Positions 29,998-38,690 of a DNA stretch of 64,000 nucleotides are shown one piece after another (the stretch's first letter is position 1; every line of letters begins with the position of its first letter). The notes beneath the pieces are model-generated. The model was not told where the DNA came from. It did no database searches and worked only from the letters and a program-made list of their open reading frames with translations. Both the position numbers and the translations under genes were made by a program. This stretch comes from Photobacterium sp. GJ3 (GTDB lineage Bacteria; Pseudomonadota; Gammaproteobacteria; Enterobacterales; Vibrionaceae), in the NCBI RefSeq assembly GCF_018199995.1, contig NZ_CP073579.1:434001-498000 (forward strand), given 5' to 3'.

Positions 29998-31037
29998 TTA
30001 CACCGTGACTCCGGCATCTGCAAAGCTGGCCATGTGATTGTAAAACTCAGCACTGGCGGCCAGCAGCGGGTAAGCAAGTGCTGCGCCTGTGCCTTCCCCC
30101 AAACGTAAACCCAGATCCAGTAACGGCTGTGCTTCCATTTCTGCCAGCACTTTCTGGTGGCCCTGTTCCTCAGAGCGGTGGGCAAAGATCATGATATCTC
30201 TTGCTTCCGGTTTGATGCGTGTTGCGATAAACGCGGCGACCGACACAATGAAACCATCAACCAGCACAGGCACACGCTGATCACTGGCCTGAAGAAACGC
30301 ACCGACCATCTGCACAATCTCAAAACCGCCCAGTTCTTCGAGTGCACGGTATGGGTCGGGTTGACCGGTTTCGTGATATCTCGCGACCCCTTTTCGGATC
30401 AGGCTGATTTTCTGACTCATTTGTGTATCGTTGATGCCGGTTCCTTTACCGACGCAATAGGCAACGTCGGTTTGCGTGATTGCTGCCAGCAATGCGGAAG
30501 CACTACTGGTGTTGCCAATGCCCATTTCACCGAACATCAACAGGTTACAACCCGACTCAATGGTTCGTTGCGCAATGGCCCCCCCAGTTCAAGGCCCTGG
30601 GCAACCTGCGCTTTGGTCAGGGCCGGCTTTTCTGCAAGGTTTTGGGTTCTGGCACCTAAACGTTGCAGAATGAAATCAGGGTGATCGGTGTCAACCGGAA
30701 GCAGAATGCCGCAGTCAATCACTTTCAGCGCAATGGCATTGATGCGGCAGAACTGATTGATTGCTGCACCACCGGCTAGAAAATTCAGCACCATTTGTTG
30801 TGTGACTTCACTGGGGGCGATACTTACGCCTTCTTTTGCGATGCCATGGTCACCGGCAAACAGCAGCAGGGTCGGGTTGGACAGCGTAATTTGCTGAACG
30901 GCTTCTGGTTGTCCCTGGCTCTGAATCAGGGCTAGCTGTAATGCGGTTGTCTCAAGCTGCCCCAGAGAACCTGGTGGTTTGGTTTTGGTGTCAATACGTT
31001 CCTGAATCGCTTCACTATGAAGTGTATCTAAAGTCAT
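29998..31037 (-). pseudogene. cobT: Nicotinate-nucleotide-dimethylbenzimidazole phosphoribosyltransferase, frameshifted at 30579-30585
   Basis: CobT makes alpha-ribazole 5'-phosphate from a lower-ligand base and nicotinate mononucleotide. The first frame begins at ATG 31037 (GGAGAG upstream) and shows [14 protein letters not shown] and [15 protein letters not shown]. After seven G (seven C on the + strand, 30579-30585) it breaks; one more base restores [19 protein letters not shown] and continues into [15 protein letters not shown], which contains the family motif, to the end at 29998. The catalytic Glu should lie in the second part. The repaired length is about 346, normal for CobT. As the remaining cob genes are intact, the lesion is probably a sequencing error. 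Confidence 0.88.
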
Positions 31038-31277
31038 CGCTGATCTCTCCGTGTCGATAATGGGGTCGCTGTATGATTCGGGGCGCTTCACAGCAAATAC
31101 TTTGCCCAGCAGAGCGTATTCAGAGCCGCCGAGGTGCGATGTTACATCGAGCATGTCTGGCTGGGTGCCAGCGCAGACCGTCCGTTATTTCTTGTGACTT
31201 CTATGCTCAGAATTTTTTCGCAGTTTATCTGCATGTATAGCACCTATCCAGCGAAAACAAAGTGATTGATATTTTTA

Positions 31278-32531
31278 TCAGGAATGTGCCCGAGAGGGGA
31301 CGGTATTCCCTGATTGCTGCAAATGAAGGAGGCCAAAACTGACCGCGGCCAGACCCGCCACGCCAATAATGATCAGCCAGGATGTGTCGTAGCCAATCTG
31401 TTCTATTGAAAAACCTATCAGCAGATATGAAGGCATCAGGCCAATATTTCGGATGGTCAGGAGGACGCCGCTGATGCGACCCCGATGGCTGCTCGGGGAA
31501 TGGTTGGCGATATAAACACCTTCCTTCGTCAGCAGTAAGACTTCGGCGACGGAAAGGATAAACCACGCCGCAAAAATAAAAGGAATAGCAGTAGAGAGCA
31601 GAATTCCCAGATATCCAAGTGCAAAGAGTGTGCCCGCCAGCGCCAGACTGTTGAACTCGGATTGCTTTCGGGTGAGCCGTAGCACAAAAGGCGTGGTCAC
31701 AACGACGACAATGCTGGCGAATGTCATGAGCTGACCGAATAATACGGCACCGTCTGCACTGAATAACTGACTGAAATAGAGCGGGCTGGTGAGCGTCATC
31801 TGATTGAGCGCAAACCAGAGCAGCGTACATAGCGCGCCAAAAATGAGGAGACGGGGCCGTTCTCTGAATACCGCCCAAACGGAGCGATCGGTCGCCTGCT
31901 CTAAGGTGGATTGGTTGGTGTCATCGTTGTAGTGCTGATGCTGAACGCTGCTGACCTGGAACTGGACGATCAGGATACCGATGAGCACCGCCAGACCATT
32001 TCCCCAGTAAATCCATTCGGTGTGATTCCAGAACAGGTAGCCAGCCACAACGGGTCCAACGCCAGATCCAAGATTGTAAGCCAGATAACTCAGTGACATC
32101 ACGGCATCGCGGTTTTGTGGCTGGGAATGATCCGCGACCAGCGCATGACTCGCTGGCAAAGCAACGCCAATAAAGAAATAGGCAAGACACATGGACGCAG
32201 GGGCAATCCAATGGTGTTCTGCAAAAAAGCCGCAGATCAGCAAAATGATAGCGCCGAGGAGTTCTCCGGCAACCATCACTTGCTTATGCCCGTAGCTATC
32301 TGACAACTTCCCGCCAAGAAAACCGCCCAGCATATAAGTACCGGTTACGATCATGACCAGCGTGCCCGCCGCTGCGGTTGAATAGCCTTGTTTTTGGGTC
32401 AGCAGCAGTGCCAGAAAAGGAATGATGAAATTACCCAGCCCGAGAATAAAACGCGCAAGTGACAGCGCATAAATTTCTTTCGGTAATCCTTGATAAGCTT
32501 TGAGAGATTCTGTGATACGTTGCGATATCAA
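31278..32531 (-). CDS. Major facilitator superfamily transporter
   Basis: Inner-membrane protein of 417 residues with twelve predicted helices. The MFS loop 2-3 signature is seen as GGFLGGKLSDSYGHKQVM and the family loop around SFLALLLTQKQGYS-like text near helix 1. It resembles drug or metabolite exporters of the MDR group. It is upstream of cobT on the same strand but 240 bases away, so it may have its own terminator; a link with cobalamin is not implied. Confidence 0.85.
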   Translation of the reverse strand: MISQRITESLKAYQGLPKEIYALSLARFILGLGNFIIPFLALLLTQKQGYSTAAAGTLVMIVTGTYMLGGFLGGKLSDSYGHKQVMVAGELLGAIILLICGFFAEHHWIAPASMCLAYFFIGVALPASHALVADHSQPQNRDAVMSLSYLAYNLGSGVGPVVAGYLFWNHTEWIYWGNGLAVLIGILIVQFQVSSVQHQHYNDDTNQSTLEQATDRSVWAVFRERPRLLIFGALCTLLWFALNQMTLTSPLYFSQLFSADGAVLFGQLMTFASIVVVVTTPFVLRLTRKQSEFNSLALAGTLFALGYLGILLSTAIPFIFAAWFILSVAEVLLLTKEGVYIANHSPSSHRGRISGVLLTIRNIGLMPSYLLIGFSIEQIGYDTSWLIIIGVAGLAAVSFGLLHLQQSGNTVPSRAHS

Positions 32532-32682
32532 TGAAAAGTCCTTTTGAATGTGTCCCTTATCGCGCTGCAGACGGTATCAGCCACGATCCGCTTTGGTTGC
32601 TGAGGGAGCATGTTAACCCTAGGCAGGTATGGAATGATATGTTTTTTATTTCATATTGAAATGTTGTTCAAACAATAGCTTG

Positions 32683-32717
32683 CATCACGTATCACGTATC
32701 ACGTATCACGCATCACG
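32683..32717. repeat. Five tandem copies of the 7-mer YATCACG
   Basis: CATCACG, TATCACG x3 and CATCACG follow one another without gaps in the space between the MFS gene and the LysR gene. It looks like a slippage-prone microsatellite; copy number may vary between strains. Confidence 0.85.
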
Positions 32718-32785
32718 CTCATGTGACCTGCAGGCTTTGGGTTCCATGATAGCCCGGATGATTCACTGGTGGTTGAGACTGGCGG

Positions 32786-33685
32786 CTATGTTTCTGTTTC
32801 ACAAGCATGGATCATGCTGGTTTTACAGTGCTGAATGAAGGTTTTGAAGGCAGGGCTGTTTCGCAAAAGCGGAGAAAAGTAACAGTAGACATTGTGCTGA
32901 AGGGTGGCGTCATGTTTCTTTTTATCTTCCAGCGCAATGAGAGAGCCGGCTTTCAGCTCGTCTTCGATGACATAGTAGGGAAGAATGCCCCACCCAAAAT
33001 CATTCTTGATGAAATGAATTGCATCGTCATAAGAGTCGACGAAACAGACCTTTGAACTGAGCGGATTTGATTGGACGTCGGCAATACTGTTACAAACATA
33101 AATCTGTCTGTGATTTAAGATCTCATTGAAACACACAGTTCGATTCTCTTGAACGCGTTTATTCTGAGCAGAAACGACAATCACATCTTCACGAATGCCC
33201 AGTGTTTTTTTATCTAATTTATGTAGTGATAAATCATTAAATATGGAAATAACAATGTATATATCACCACGTTTCGACTGTTGTATGTTAGTAATATCTA
33301 ATCCTCGGTGAATATTGACCGTTTTATCTTCATGATCGAGGATAACGTTTTGTAATAAATCGAGAAACCGGCTGGAGACCCGTTGATCAATGTAAATGTG
33401 TAACTCAGGTTTGTCGGCAAAAATCTCATCAGCAATGCTAGACAGAATTCTTTGGTAACTGAGTAAGTTTTCCATGTAGGGGATCAGTTGAATCGCTTCT
33501 TCCGTCGGAATTGCTTTCTGGCCATCGCGAATCAGTAAATCCACGCCCAGCTCTATTTCTAAACTGACAACACTGTTGCTCACCGAGGTTTGCGACTTTC
33601 TCATCAGTCGCGACGCGGATGAAATTGACCCCGTTTTGACGACATTCAGAAATGAGTAAACGTGGTTCAGATTTTTGATATACAT
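32786..33685 (-). CDS. LysR family transcriptional regulator, probable cluster regulator
   Basis: A 299-residue LTTR. Residues 1-60 form the winged helix (FLNVVKTGSISSASRLMRKS, then TSVSNSVVSLEIELGVDLL). The remainder is a periplasmic-binding-protein-like effector domain with FVDSYDDAIHFIKNDFGWGI. It is divergent from the 14-gene biosynthetic operon that starts at 34461, the usual arrangement for a LysR regulator that controls its neighbour. A specific ligand cannot be inferred. Composition is more AT-rich than the flanking housekeeping genes. Confidence 0.85.
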   Translation of the reverse strand: MYIKNLNHVYSFLNVVKTGSISSASRLMRKSQTSVSNSVVSLEIELGVDLLIRDGQKAIPTEEAIQLIPYMENLLSYQRILSSIADEIFADKPELHIYIDQRVSSRFLDLLQNVILDHEDKTVNIHRGLDITNIQQSKRGDIYIVISIFNDLSLHKLDKKTLGIREDVIVVSAQNKRVQENRTVCFNEILNHRQIYVCNSIADVQSNPLSSKVCFVDSYDDAIHFIKNDFGWGILPYYVIEDELKAGSLIALEDKKKHDATLQHNVYCYFSPLLRNSPAFKTFIQHCKTSMIHACETET

Positions 33686-34460
33686 TTTTATTGACTCGTC
33701 CGTGATTTCTACACAAGCGTACGAAACAAAAGTAAACTATTGTTTGAAAGGTTTCGTATTCAATTTGATTGAAAGATTCAAGCGTAAGGAAGCGTGATTT
33801 TTACCTGAACTATCGGGTGTTCAAAGTCGGGTAGATAGGAGATAAAAACACTTCCACTTGTTCAAATGTTTGGTTAGCAAGTGCCGATATCATTTTATGG
33901 TTCCATAAGCAACTGATAATGTAGGGTATCTATTTCTTTTATCTGTATATTAATTTGATAGATATTTATTATGTATCGGGGCGCTATCATAACGCTCTTG
34001 TTGAGCATTTTCAAACTGTGTGTCCGCACGATAATGATGTAAATTTGAGCGCAGTCACGTAATGGCTTGATTAGAGTCATTGGATTTCAATGGAACAATT
34101 GAATATACATCCAGAGCGTTGTTTATTTCATATTTCCTTCCTCTTTATTGATGTAAGTGTTATTTGTCTGGTCGGATGACGGAGGAGTTGTCCATCATTA
34201 TCCTGCATGATCATCAGGCGATGATGCGTCATGATCAGAAAGCTTGTTTATTTTCATTTATAAAAACTAGTGAGTTTTTAACTAGTTTTTGTTGGTCGGA
34301 TTTTTCATTGTCATTTTGGATGATTCTTCTTATCAATCTTGGCTTGAGTCTTATCTATCAATGAATACTGCGCGGTAAACCATTTCTCTCCTGTGAATAG
34401 TCAGTTTTTTGTTTCGTCGGGCTTCAAATATGATCCTCTCAACATTATAGGAGATATACC
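33686..34460. other. AT-rich control region between the LysR gene and the biosynthetic operon
   Basis: A 775-base non-coding stretch, AT-rich. One frame (34164-34364, 66 residues) lacks a convincing RBS or family and I do not call it. The region must contain the divergent promoters. A hairpin at 34262-34290 and the palindromic word TGATCA (twice near 34208 and 34231) are the only structures I can point to. The long leader could hold an untranslated regulatory RNA. Confidence 0.5.
34262..34290 (+). terminator. Terminator-like hairpin in the leader of the biosynthetic operon
   Basis: Inverted repeat AAAAACTAGT / ACTAGTTTTT flanks a nine-base loop and ends in five Ts, 170 bases before the first gene. 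It could end a small upstream transcript or serve as an attenuator. AT-rich, so strength is uncertain. Confidence 0.45.
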
Positions 34461-34979
34461 GTGAAAATAGGGATCTACTACGCATCGACATCTGGAAACA
34501 CTGAGATGGTATCCGAGTGCTTATTGGATACGCTGGGTGAAAAAATTGCGGAAAAGTTTGATATCGAGGAAGTGGGTTTTAAAGATATTGAATTACAGGA
34601 CATCATTATTTTTGGCTGCCCAACCTGGGATTATGGAAATCTTCAGTCGGAGTGGGAAGAGCAGTGGGACATTTTTGAACGTTTGAATCTTTCAGGAAAA
34701 ACGGTGGCTTTATTTGGCGTGGGTGACCAATACGGCTATCCGGAGTGGTTTTTGGACGCCATGGGGATGATTCATGAGTCACTTGTCTTGCGAGGTGTTC
34801 AGCCGATTGGGCAGTGGAAAAATGAAGGCTATGAATTTGAAAAATCCCGTGCATTAACTGCAGATGGCAAACATTTTGTGGGTTTGGCAATTGACGAAGA
34901 AAGCCAATCTGTCATGACGCAATCCCGAGTTGCGGAATGGTGTTGCGACATTTTAGAAACTTACGCGGCGGCTGTTTAA
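34461..34979 (+). CDS. Long-chain flavodoxin
   Basis: Cytoplasmic FMN electron carrier of 172 residues. The phosphate-binding loop is YASTSGNTEMV, and the FMN-contacting loops are FGCPTWDYGN and FGVGDQYGYPEW; the ~20-residue insertion marks a long-chain flavodoxin (FldA/FldB type). It is the first gene of the biosynthetic operon, with ATAGGAGATATACC giving a good RBS. It most likely delivers electrons to the diiron oxygenase or other redox enzyme encoded downstream; this pairing is an inference. Confidence 0.9.
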   Translation: MKIGIYYASTSGNTEMVSECLLDTLGEKIAEKFDIEEVGFKDIELQDIIIFGCPTWDYGNLQSEWEEQWDIFERLNLSGKTVALFGVGDQYGYPEWFLDAMGMIHESLVLRGVQPIGQWKNEGYEFEKSRALTADGKHFVGLAIDEESQSVMTQSRVAEWCCDILETYAAAV

Positions 34980-34993
34980 GGGAGCTAAACAGA

Positions 34994-36523
34994 ATGAGAG
35001 TTTTGAATCTCACGGAAGAATTACTGTTTCATCGTCATGACATGCAATTGCCGCTTTACCGTTATAAAGGCAATCTCATTACGCGGAAGCGGATGATTCA
35101 ATCCGTCAGTGAGTTGTCGAGTCATCTTTGTCATTATATTGAACCCGGTGATCAGGTTGTTTTGTATCTGAACGACAGTCCGTCACTTGTGTGTGCTTTT
35201 CTCTCCACGATTGCCTGCGGTGGTATTCCTTCCGTTGTGAATCCGATGACGAAGCGTGAAGGTCTACAGCATGTGATTCAATTGACGGATGCAAAACTGA
35301 TTTTTACCTCAATTGATAAGGCGGCTTATATACCGCATAGCTGCCAGTTTGAAGTGTTGTTTGCAGAGAATGATCATCAGGTTGATATATCGGATTTTTC
35401 TTTAGGAAAGGGAAATCCTGACTGGCGTGATTTTGTCAGAACACCAGGCACGGACACGAGTTACTTACAGCTGACATCCGGATCTACCGGCTTCCCAAAA
35501 GCTGTCCGCCATTCTGCAGAAGCAACATTAGCTTTTTGCCGCAACGTTGCCTGTTCATGGTTGGGCTTAAGCTCTGCGGATGTGATTTATTCCGTGCCGA
35601 AAATGTTTTTTGGCTATGGCATGGGTAACAGTCTGTTTTTCCCTCTTTTCACCGGTGCGTCTGCGGTTCTCGATTGCGATTGGCCGAAGTTGAACAGCAT
35701 CGTCAGTCATCTGAATGAAAGCCGCCCGACGATTCTGTTTGGTGGCCCGGCTATTTTTAATTTACTGCGTCCAAGAGCGAAAGATGTTGCCAGTATTATC
35801 CGAACCGCCGTCTCTGCCGGGTCTGTACTGAGTCGTGAAGAGGCTGCCTATTGGGCAGACTTGGGGGTGCACATTAGGAATGGTTTTGGTGCAACCGAAC
35901 TCGGCCATGTGTTTCTGGCCAGCATGAATGAAGCCCAGCGTGGTTCACTGTTAACCCGCGTATTGGATGGCTATGAGTATCGGCTGATTGATAAAAGCGG
36001 ACAAGAGATTAAGACCCCACATGTTGCGGGTGTACTGTTGATCCGTGGACCAAGCTTGAGCTCCGGCTATCTCAAGCAGGATCAATTGACCGCAGAAAAA
36101 TTCTGTGACGGTTGGTATCGCACCGGGGATTTGTTCGAGCTGGATGAACATGGCTCCTTCTGTTATCTGGGCCGCGAAGATGACTTATTTAAAGTCAATG
36201 GACGCTGGATTGTACCGGCGGTGGTCGAGCAATCTGTGTGTGAAGCCTTCGCGGATGTCCAAGAGGCCGTTCTGGTGCCCAGCTCCAGAGCGCGAGATAC
36301 GTTACGCGCGACACTATTCGTTGTGACCCGATCCGGTGAAATTGATGCGGCCGCGATGAAGCATTTTATCCGCTCCCAACATGAATCATATATGGCTCCC
36401 GGTGTGGTGATCGCGCTCCATGAGATGCCAAGAAATGCAAACGGGAAATTGAATCGTCAGAGTCTGATCGATCTTGCCGAAGAGAACGATCTGGAAATCA
36501 GGGAGGCGACCCAGTGCAGCTAA
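34994..36523 (+). CDS. Acyl-CoA ligase/acyl-ACP synthetase-like adenylating enzyme
   Basis: ANL-superfamily enzyme of 509 residues. Adenylation motifs are LQLTSGSTGFPKAVRH (P-loop), NGFGATELGHVF, WYRTGDLF, GREDDLFKVNGRW and the catalytic Lys in NANGKLNR near the C-terminus. It would activate a carboxylic acid as AMP ester and load it on CoA or the ACP encoded three genes later, so it may provide the starter unit. The overall resemblance is to benzoate-CoA ligase-like enzymes. ATG 34994 follows GGGAG; the frame runs into the flavodoxin gene upstream. Its end overlaps the next gene by ten bases. Confidence 0.88.
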   Translation: MRVLNLTEELLFHRHDMQLPLYRYKGNLITRKRMIQSVSELSSHLCHYIEPGDQVVLYLNDSPSLVCAFLSTIACGGIPSVVNPMTKREGLQHVIQLTDAKLIFTSIDKAAYIPHSCQFEVLFAENDHQVDISDFSLGKGNPDWRDFVRTPGTDTSYLQLTSGSTGFPKAVRHSAEATLAFCRNVACSWLGLSSADVIYSVPKMFFGYGMGNSLFFPLFTGASAVLDCDWPKLNSIVSHLNESRPTILFGGPAIFNLLRPRAKDVASIIRTAVSAGSVLSREEAAYWADLGVHIRNGFGATELGHVFLASMNEAQRGSLLTRVLDGYEYRLIDKSGQEIKTPHVAGVLLIRGPSLSSGYLKQDQLTAEKFCDGWYRTGDLFELDEHGSFCYLGREDDLFKVNGRWIVPAVVEQSVCEAFADVQEAVLVPSSRARDTLRATLFVVTRSGEIDAAAMKHFIRSQHESYMAPGVVIALHEMPRNANGKLNRQSLIDLAEENDLEIREATQCS

Positions 36524-37362
36524 TCACCGTTTCCTGCAAGTTGTTTAAGAACAACTTGAATCATGTCAAGGGTCCTTATGGCGCTCATCGCGCGAAAGGA
36601 TTGAAGGGACAGTCGTTATTGCCTGACCTGACGGCGTGCGTTGACGATGTTTTGGCCCAGGGGGCGTGCAGCGCTGAATCGATTGATCTGATCGTGAGCT
36701 TGTCGCTGTCTCCTGATCATCTGGTTGCAAAAACAAATGTCATGGGGCCACGGATTGGTCATCCGTTACAGCGTGAGATTGGCGCGAAGCATGCCTTTGT
36801 TTTTGATGCGATGGATGCTTCTCTGGCAAAAACACTCCATGTCGTGAATTTGCTTGCCAGTGCGCAAGGATATCGGCGTGTTTTGCTTGTCCGCGCTGAA
36901 AATACCGTTCACCTCGATCCCTGCAACCAATCAGGATTTGAGATTGCAAATGGCGTGATGGCCATGTTGCTGACGCCGGATCCGACACAGTCATTTTTCT
37001 CCGAAGCCATCCAATGGCAGGGCCAGCCGTTACGCGTCAATCTGGCCAAACATATTCAGGACGCGCACTCAGCAAAAGGTCAGTTTGTACTGCCGCATGC
37101 CCCTGCGCTCGCCCAGGAAATCAATCGGAGCGTCGATAAAATCCTGTCCAACCCTGCTTTTTCAGGGACAACACCGATCATTGAATCATGGCTGTCCGAT
37201 TCACCGGAATCCGGTGTTTGTGAAGGTCCGTTCGGTATCCCGAATGACTTGGCACAGCGCCCATCAGATGCTGGACGATTTCAACTGGTGAGTGTTGATT
37301 TATTTTCGATGCAGGTGGATACGGTCACTCTGAAATGGGCTCAGGAGAGAAGCCATGCATAA
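36514..37362 (+). CDS. KAS III-like thiolase-fold protein without catalytic Cys
   Basis: A 282-residue protein that follows the FabH-like pattern but is shorter than the usual 320-340. In the position of the FabH Cys motif (F-D-x-x-A-x-C-S-G) it has FDAMDASLAK, so the nucleophile is replaced, in the simplest alignment by Ser103. The C-terminal HQxN motif is also not visible. It is probably a structural or specificity partner of the active KAS III-like protein encoded next, or a Ser-type acyltransferase like the DpsC group. Both neighbours overlap it by several bases, so translation is coupled. The family call rests on fold-level similarity. Confidence 0.65.
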   Translation: MQLITVSCKLFKNNLNHVKGPYGAHRAKGLKGQSLLPDLTACVDDVLAQGACSAESIDLIVSLSLSPDHLVAKTNVMGPRIGHPLQREIGAKHAFVFDAMDASLAKTLHVVNLLASAQGYRRVLLVRAENTVHLDPCNQSGFEIANGVMAMLLTPDPTQSFFSEAIQWQGQPLRVNLAKHIQDAHSAKGQFVLPHAPALAQEINRSVDKILSNPAFSGTTPIIESWLSDSPESGVCEGPFGIPNDLAQRPSDAGRFQLVSVDLFSMQVDTVTLKWAQERSHA

Positions 37363-38395
37363 AGTAAAACTGGCCTCAATTACATGTGAAATGCCATCTC
37401 AATCCTTTGGAAATGAAGACAAAGTCTTTGATCAGCTGCCTGAAATGTCCAATCGCTGGTGGCGTTTCTGGGGCATTGAAAAACGGGGCTACTTTCGTCC
37501 GGAAAATGGCGAAAGTGAACTCAAGGTGGCACAGAGGGTTGTCAGTCGGTTACTCGATCACAACGGTTTAGCTCCCGGTGATGTTGATCTGCTTTTGTGT
37601 TCTGCTTCTTGCCCGATCATGACAGACGATGGCCGCGGGGTTCAGTCGGATGCGCGCTTATATCCGAGGCTGGCGACCGCGTTGAAACAGTCGATGAATC
37701 TGAATCATGCGCTGCACATGGACACGCAAATGGAATGTGCGAGTTTTCTGTTAAATCTCAGAATTGCTGCCAGTTTTGTCCAGCAGGGGCTTGCCAGAAA
37801 TGTCATTGTCGTTTGCAGCGAATATATCTCAAACATGCTCGATTTTACGGCCCGAAGTGCAACGATATTTGCCGATGGGTGTGCTGGTGCATTGATTACT
37901 CGCAGCGATGATGAGAGTGATTTGCTGAGTGCGACCCAGCACAGCCGGGCGGATCATTATGATATTGCGACAGCACAATGGCGTTTTCACGAAAACGATC
38001 CGGAAAAAACACGCGCCAAATTGCTTTTTACACTGGAAGAAGAAGGCCAGAGCAAAATGCAAGAGTTCGTCCCGGATAATGTACCGATTGCGGTGAACCG
38101 TGCTCTCAGCATGGCATCCCTGTCAACGGCAGATATTGATCATTTTGTATTTCATCAGCCGTCTCCTATTTTGCTGCATGCCTGGGCGTCCGGTGTCGGT
38201 TGCCCGGAAGAAAAATTCACCACAACCATGGATAAAACAGGGGTGGTGGTCTCGGTATCTATTCCTTTCACGCTGTATACCGCGTTGAAGGAAAACAAAA
38301 TCCCGGAAGGCGGAACAGTCGTCCTTGCAGGGGCTGCGACAGGCTGGGGCTTTGCGGCCCAAGTCTGGAAACTTGGAAAAATGACTCTCTGTTAA
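37355..38395 (+). CDS. KAS III-like ketosynthase/acyltransferase, Asn replaced
   Basis: A 346-residue KAS III-fold enzyme. Cys128 in MECASFLLNL and His267 in FVFHQPSPILL fit the active site, while at the position of the third residue (Asn in YGNTSAASIP of FabH) it reads KTGVVVSVSIP, so Asn is Val. Loss of Asn argues against normal decarboxylative condensation and favours acyl transfer, as in KAS III-like acyltransferases. The conserved GxxWGF region near the end is kept as ATGWGFAAQVW. It overlaps the preceding Cys-less protein by eight bases; they could form a heterodimer that loads or primes the ACP. Confidence 0.75.
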   Translation: MHKVKLASITCEMPSQSFGNEDKVFDQLPEMSNRWWRFWGIEKRGYFRPENGESELKVAQRVVSRLLDHNGLAPGDVDLLLCSASCPIMTDDGRGVQSDARLYPRLATALKQSMNLNHALHMDTQMECASFLLNLRIAASFVQQGLARNVIVVCSEYISNMLDFTARSATIFADGCAGALITRSDDESDLLSATQHSRADHYDIATAQWRFHENDPEKTRAKLLFTLEEEGQSKMQEFVPDNVPIAVNRALSMASLSTADIDHFVFHQPSPILLHAWASGVGCPEEKFTTTMDKTGVVVSVSIPFTLYTALKENKIPEGGTVVLAGAATGWGFAAQVWKLGKMTLC

Positions 38396-38414
38396 TAAAA
38401 AAAGGAATTGAAAA

Positions 38415-38672
38415 ATGGAAGCACTTTATTCAGTGATTACCGAATATGTAATCGATGCTGCAGAGCTTGATATTGATGAATTAGCACCGGATGAAGATTT
38501 GATTGAACTCGGTCTGGATTCATTGGCCGGGCTGGAAATTGCGGTGAATATTGAGAAAAAATATCAGATTAAAATCCCGCCAGCGCGTTATGAAGAAATG
38601 ACAACAGTCAGAAAGATCGCCGAAATTCTGTCTGAATTACTGGAAGAAAAACAAGCTGTCCCGGCTGAATAA
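38415..38672 (+). CDS. Acyl carrier protein
   Basis: An 85-residue acidic protein with the phosphopantetheine attachment Ser36 in ELGLDSLAGLE, followed by helix III/IV text (IPPARYEEMTTVRKIAEIL). It is the only carrier in the operon, so all acyl intermediates probably ride on it. It sits 19 bases after the KAS III-like gene with AAAGGAATTG as RBS. No phosphopantetheinyl transferase gene is seen in the window, so the housekeeping one would be used. Confidence 0.93.
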   Translation: MEALYSVITEYVIDAAELDIDELAPDEDLIELGLDSLAGLEIAVNIEKKYQIKIPPARYEEMTTVRKIAEILSELLEEKQAVPAE

Positions 38673-38690
38673 CGGACAACTGGATATCGA

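Noticed and set aside
31038..31277. Possible cobalamin riboswitch before cobT
   Set aside because: I looked on the minus strand for the B12-box and its usual flanking stems and did not find them; the region is short and not similar.
32683..32717. Short direct repeats as a CRISPR-like array
   Set aside because: The units are only seven bases without spacers, and there are no cas genes.
34164..34364. 66-codon frame in the LysR/operon gap
   Set aside because: The sequence is hydrophobic by composition but has no RBS, and it spans the hairpin at 34262-34290.
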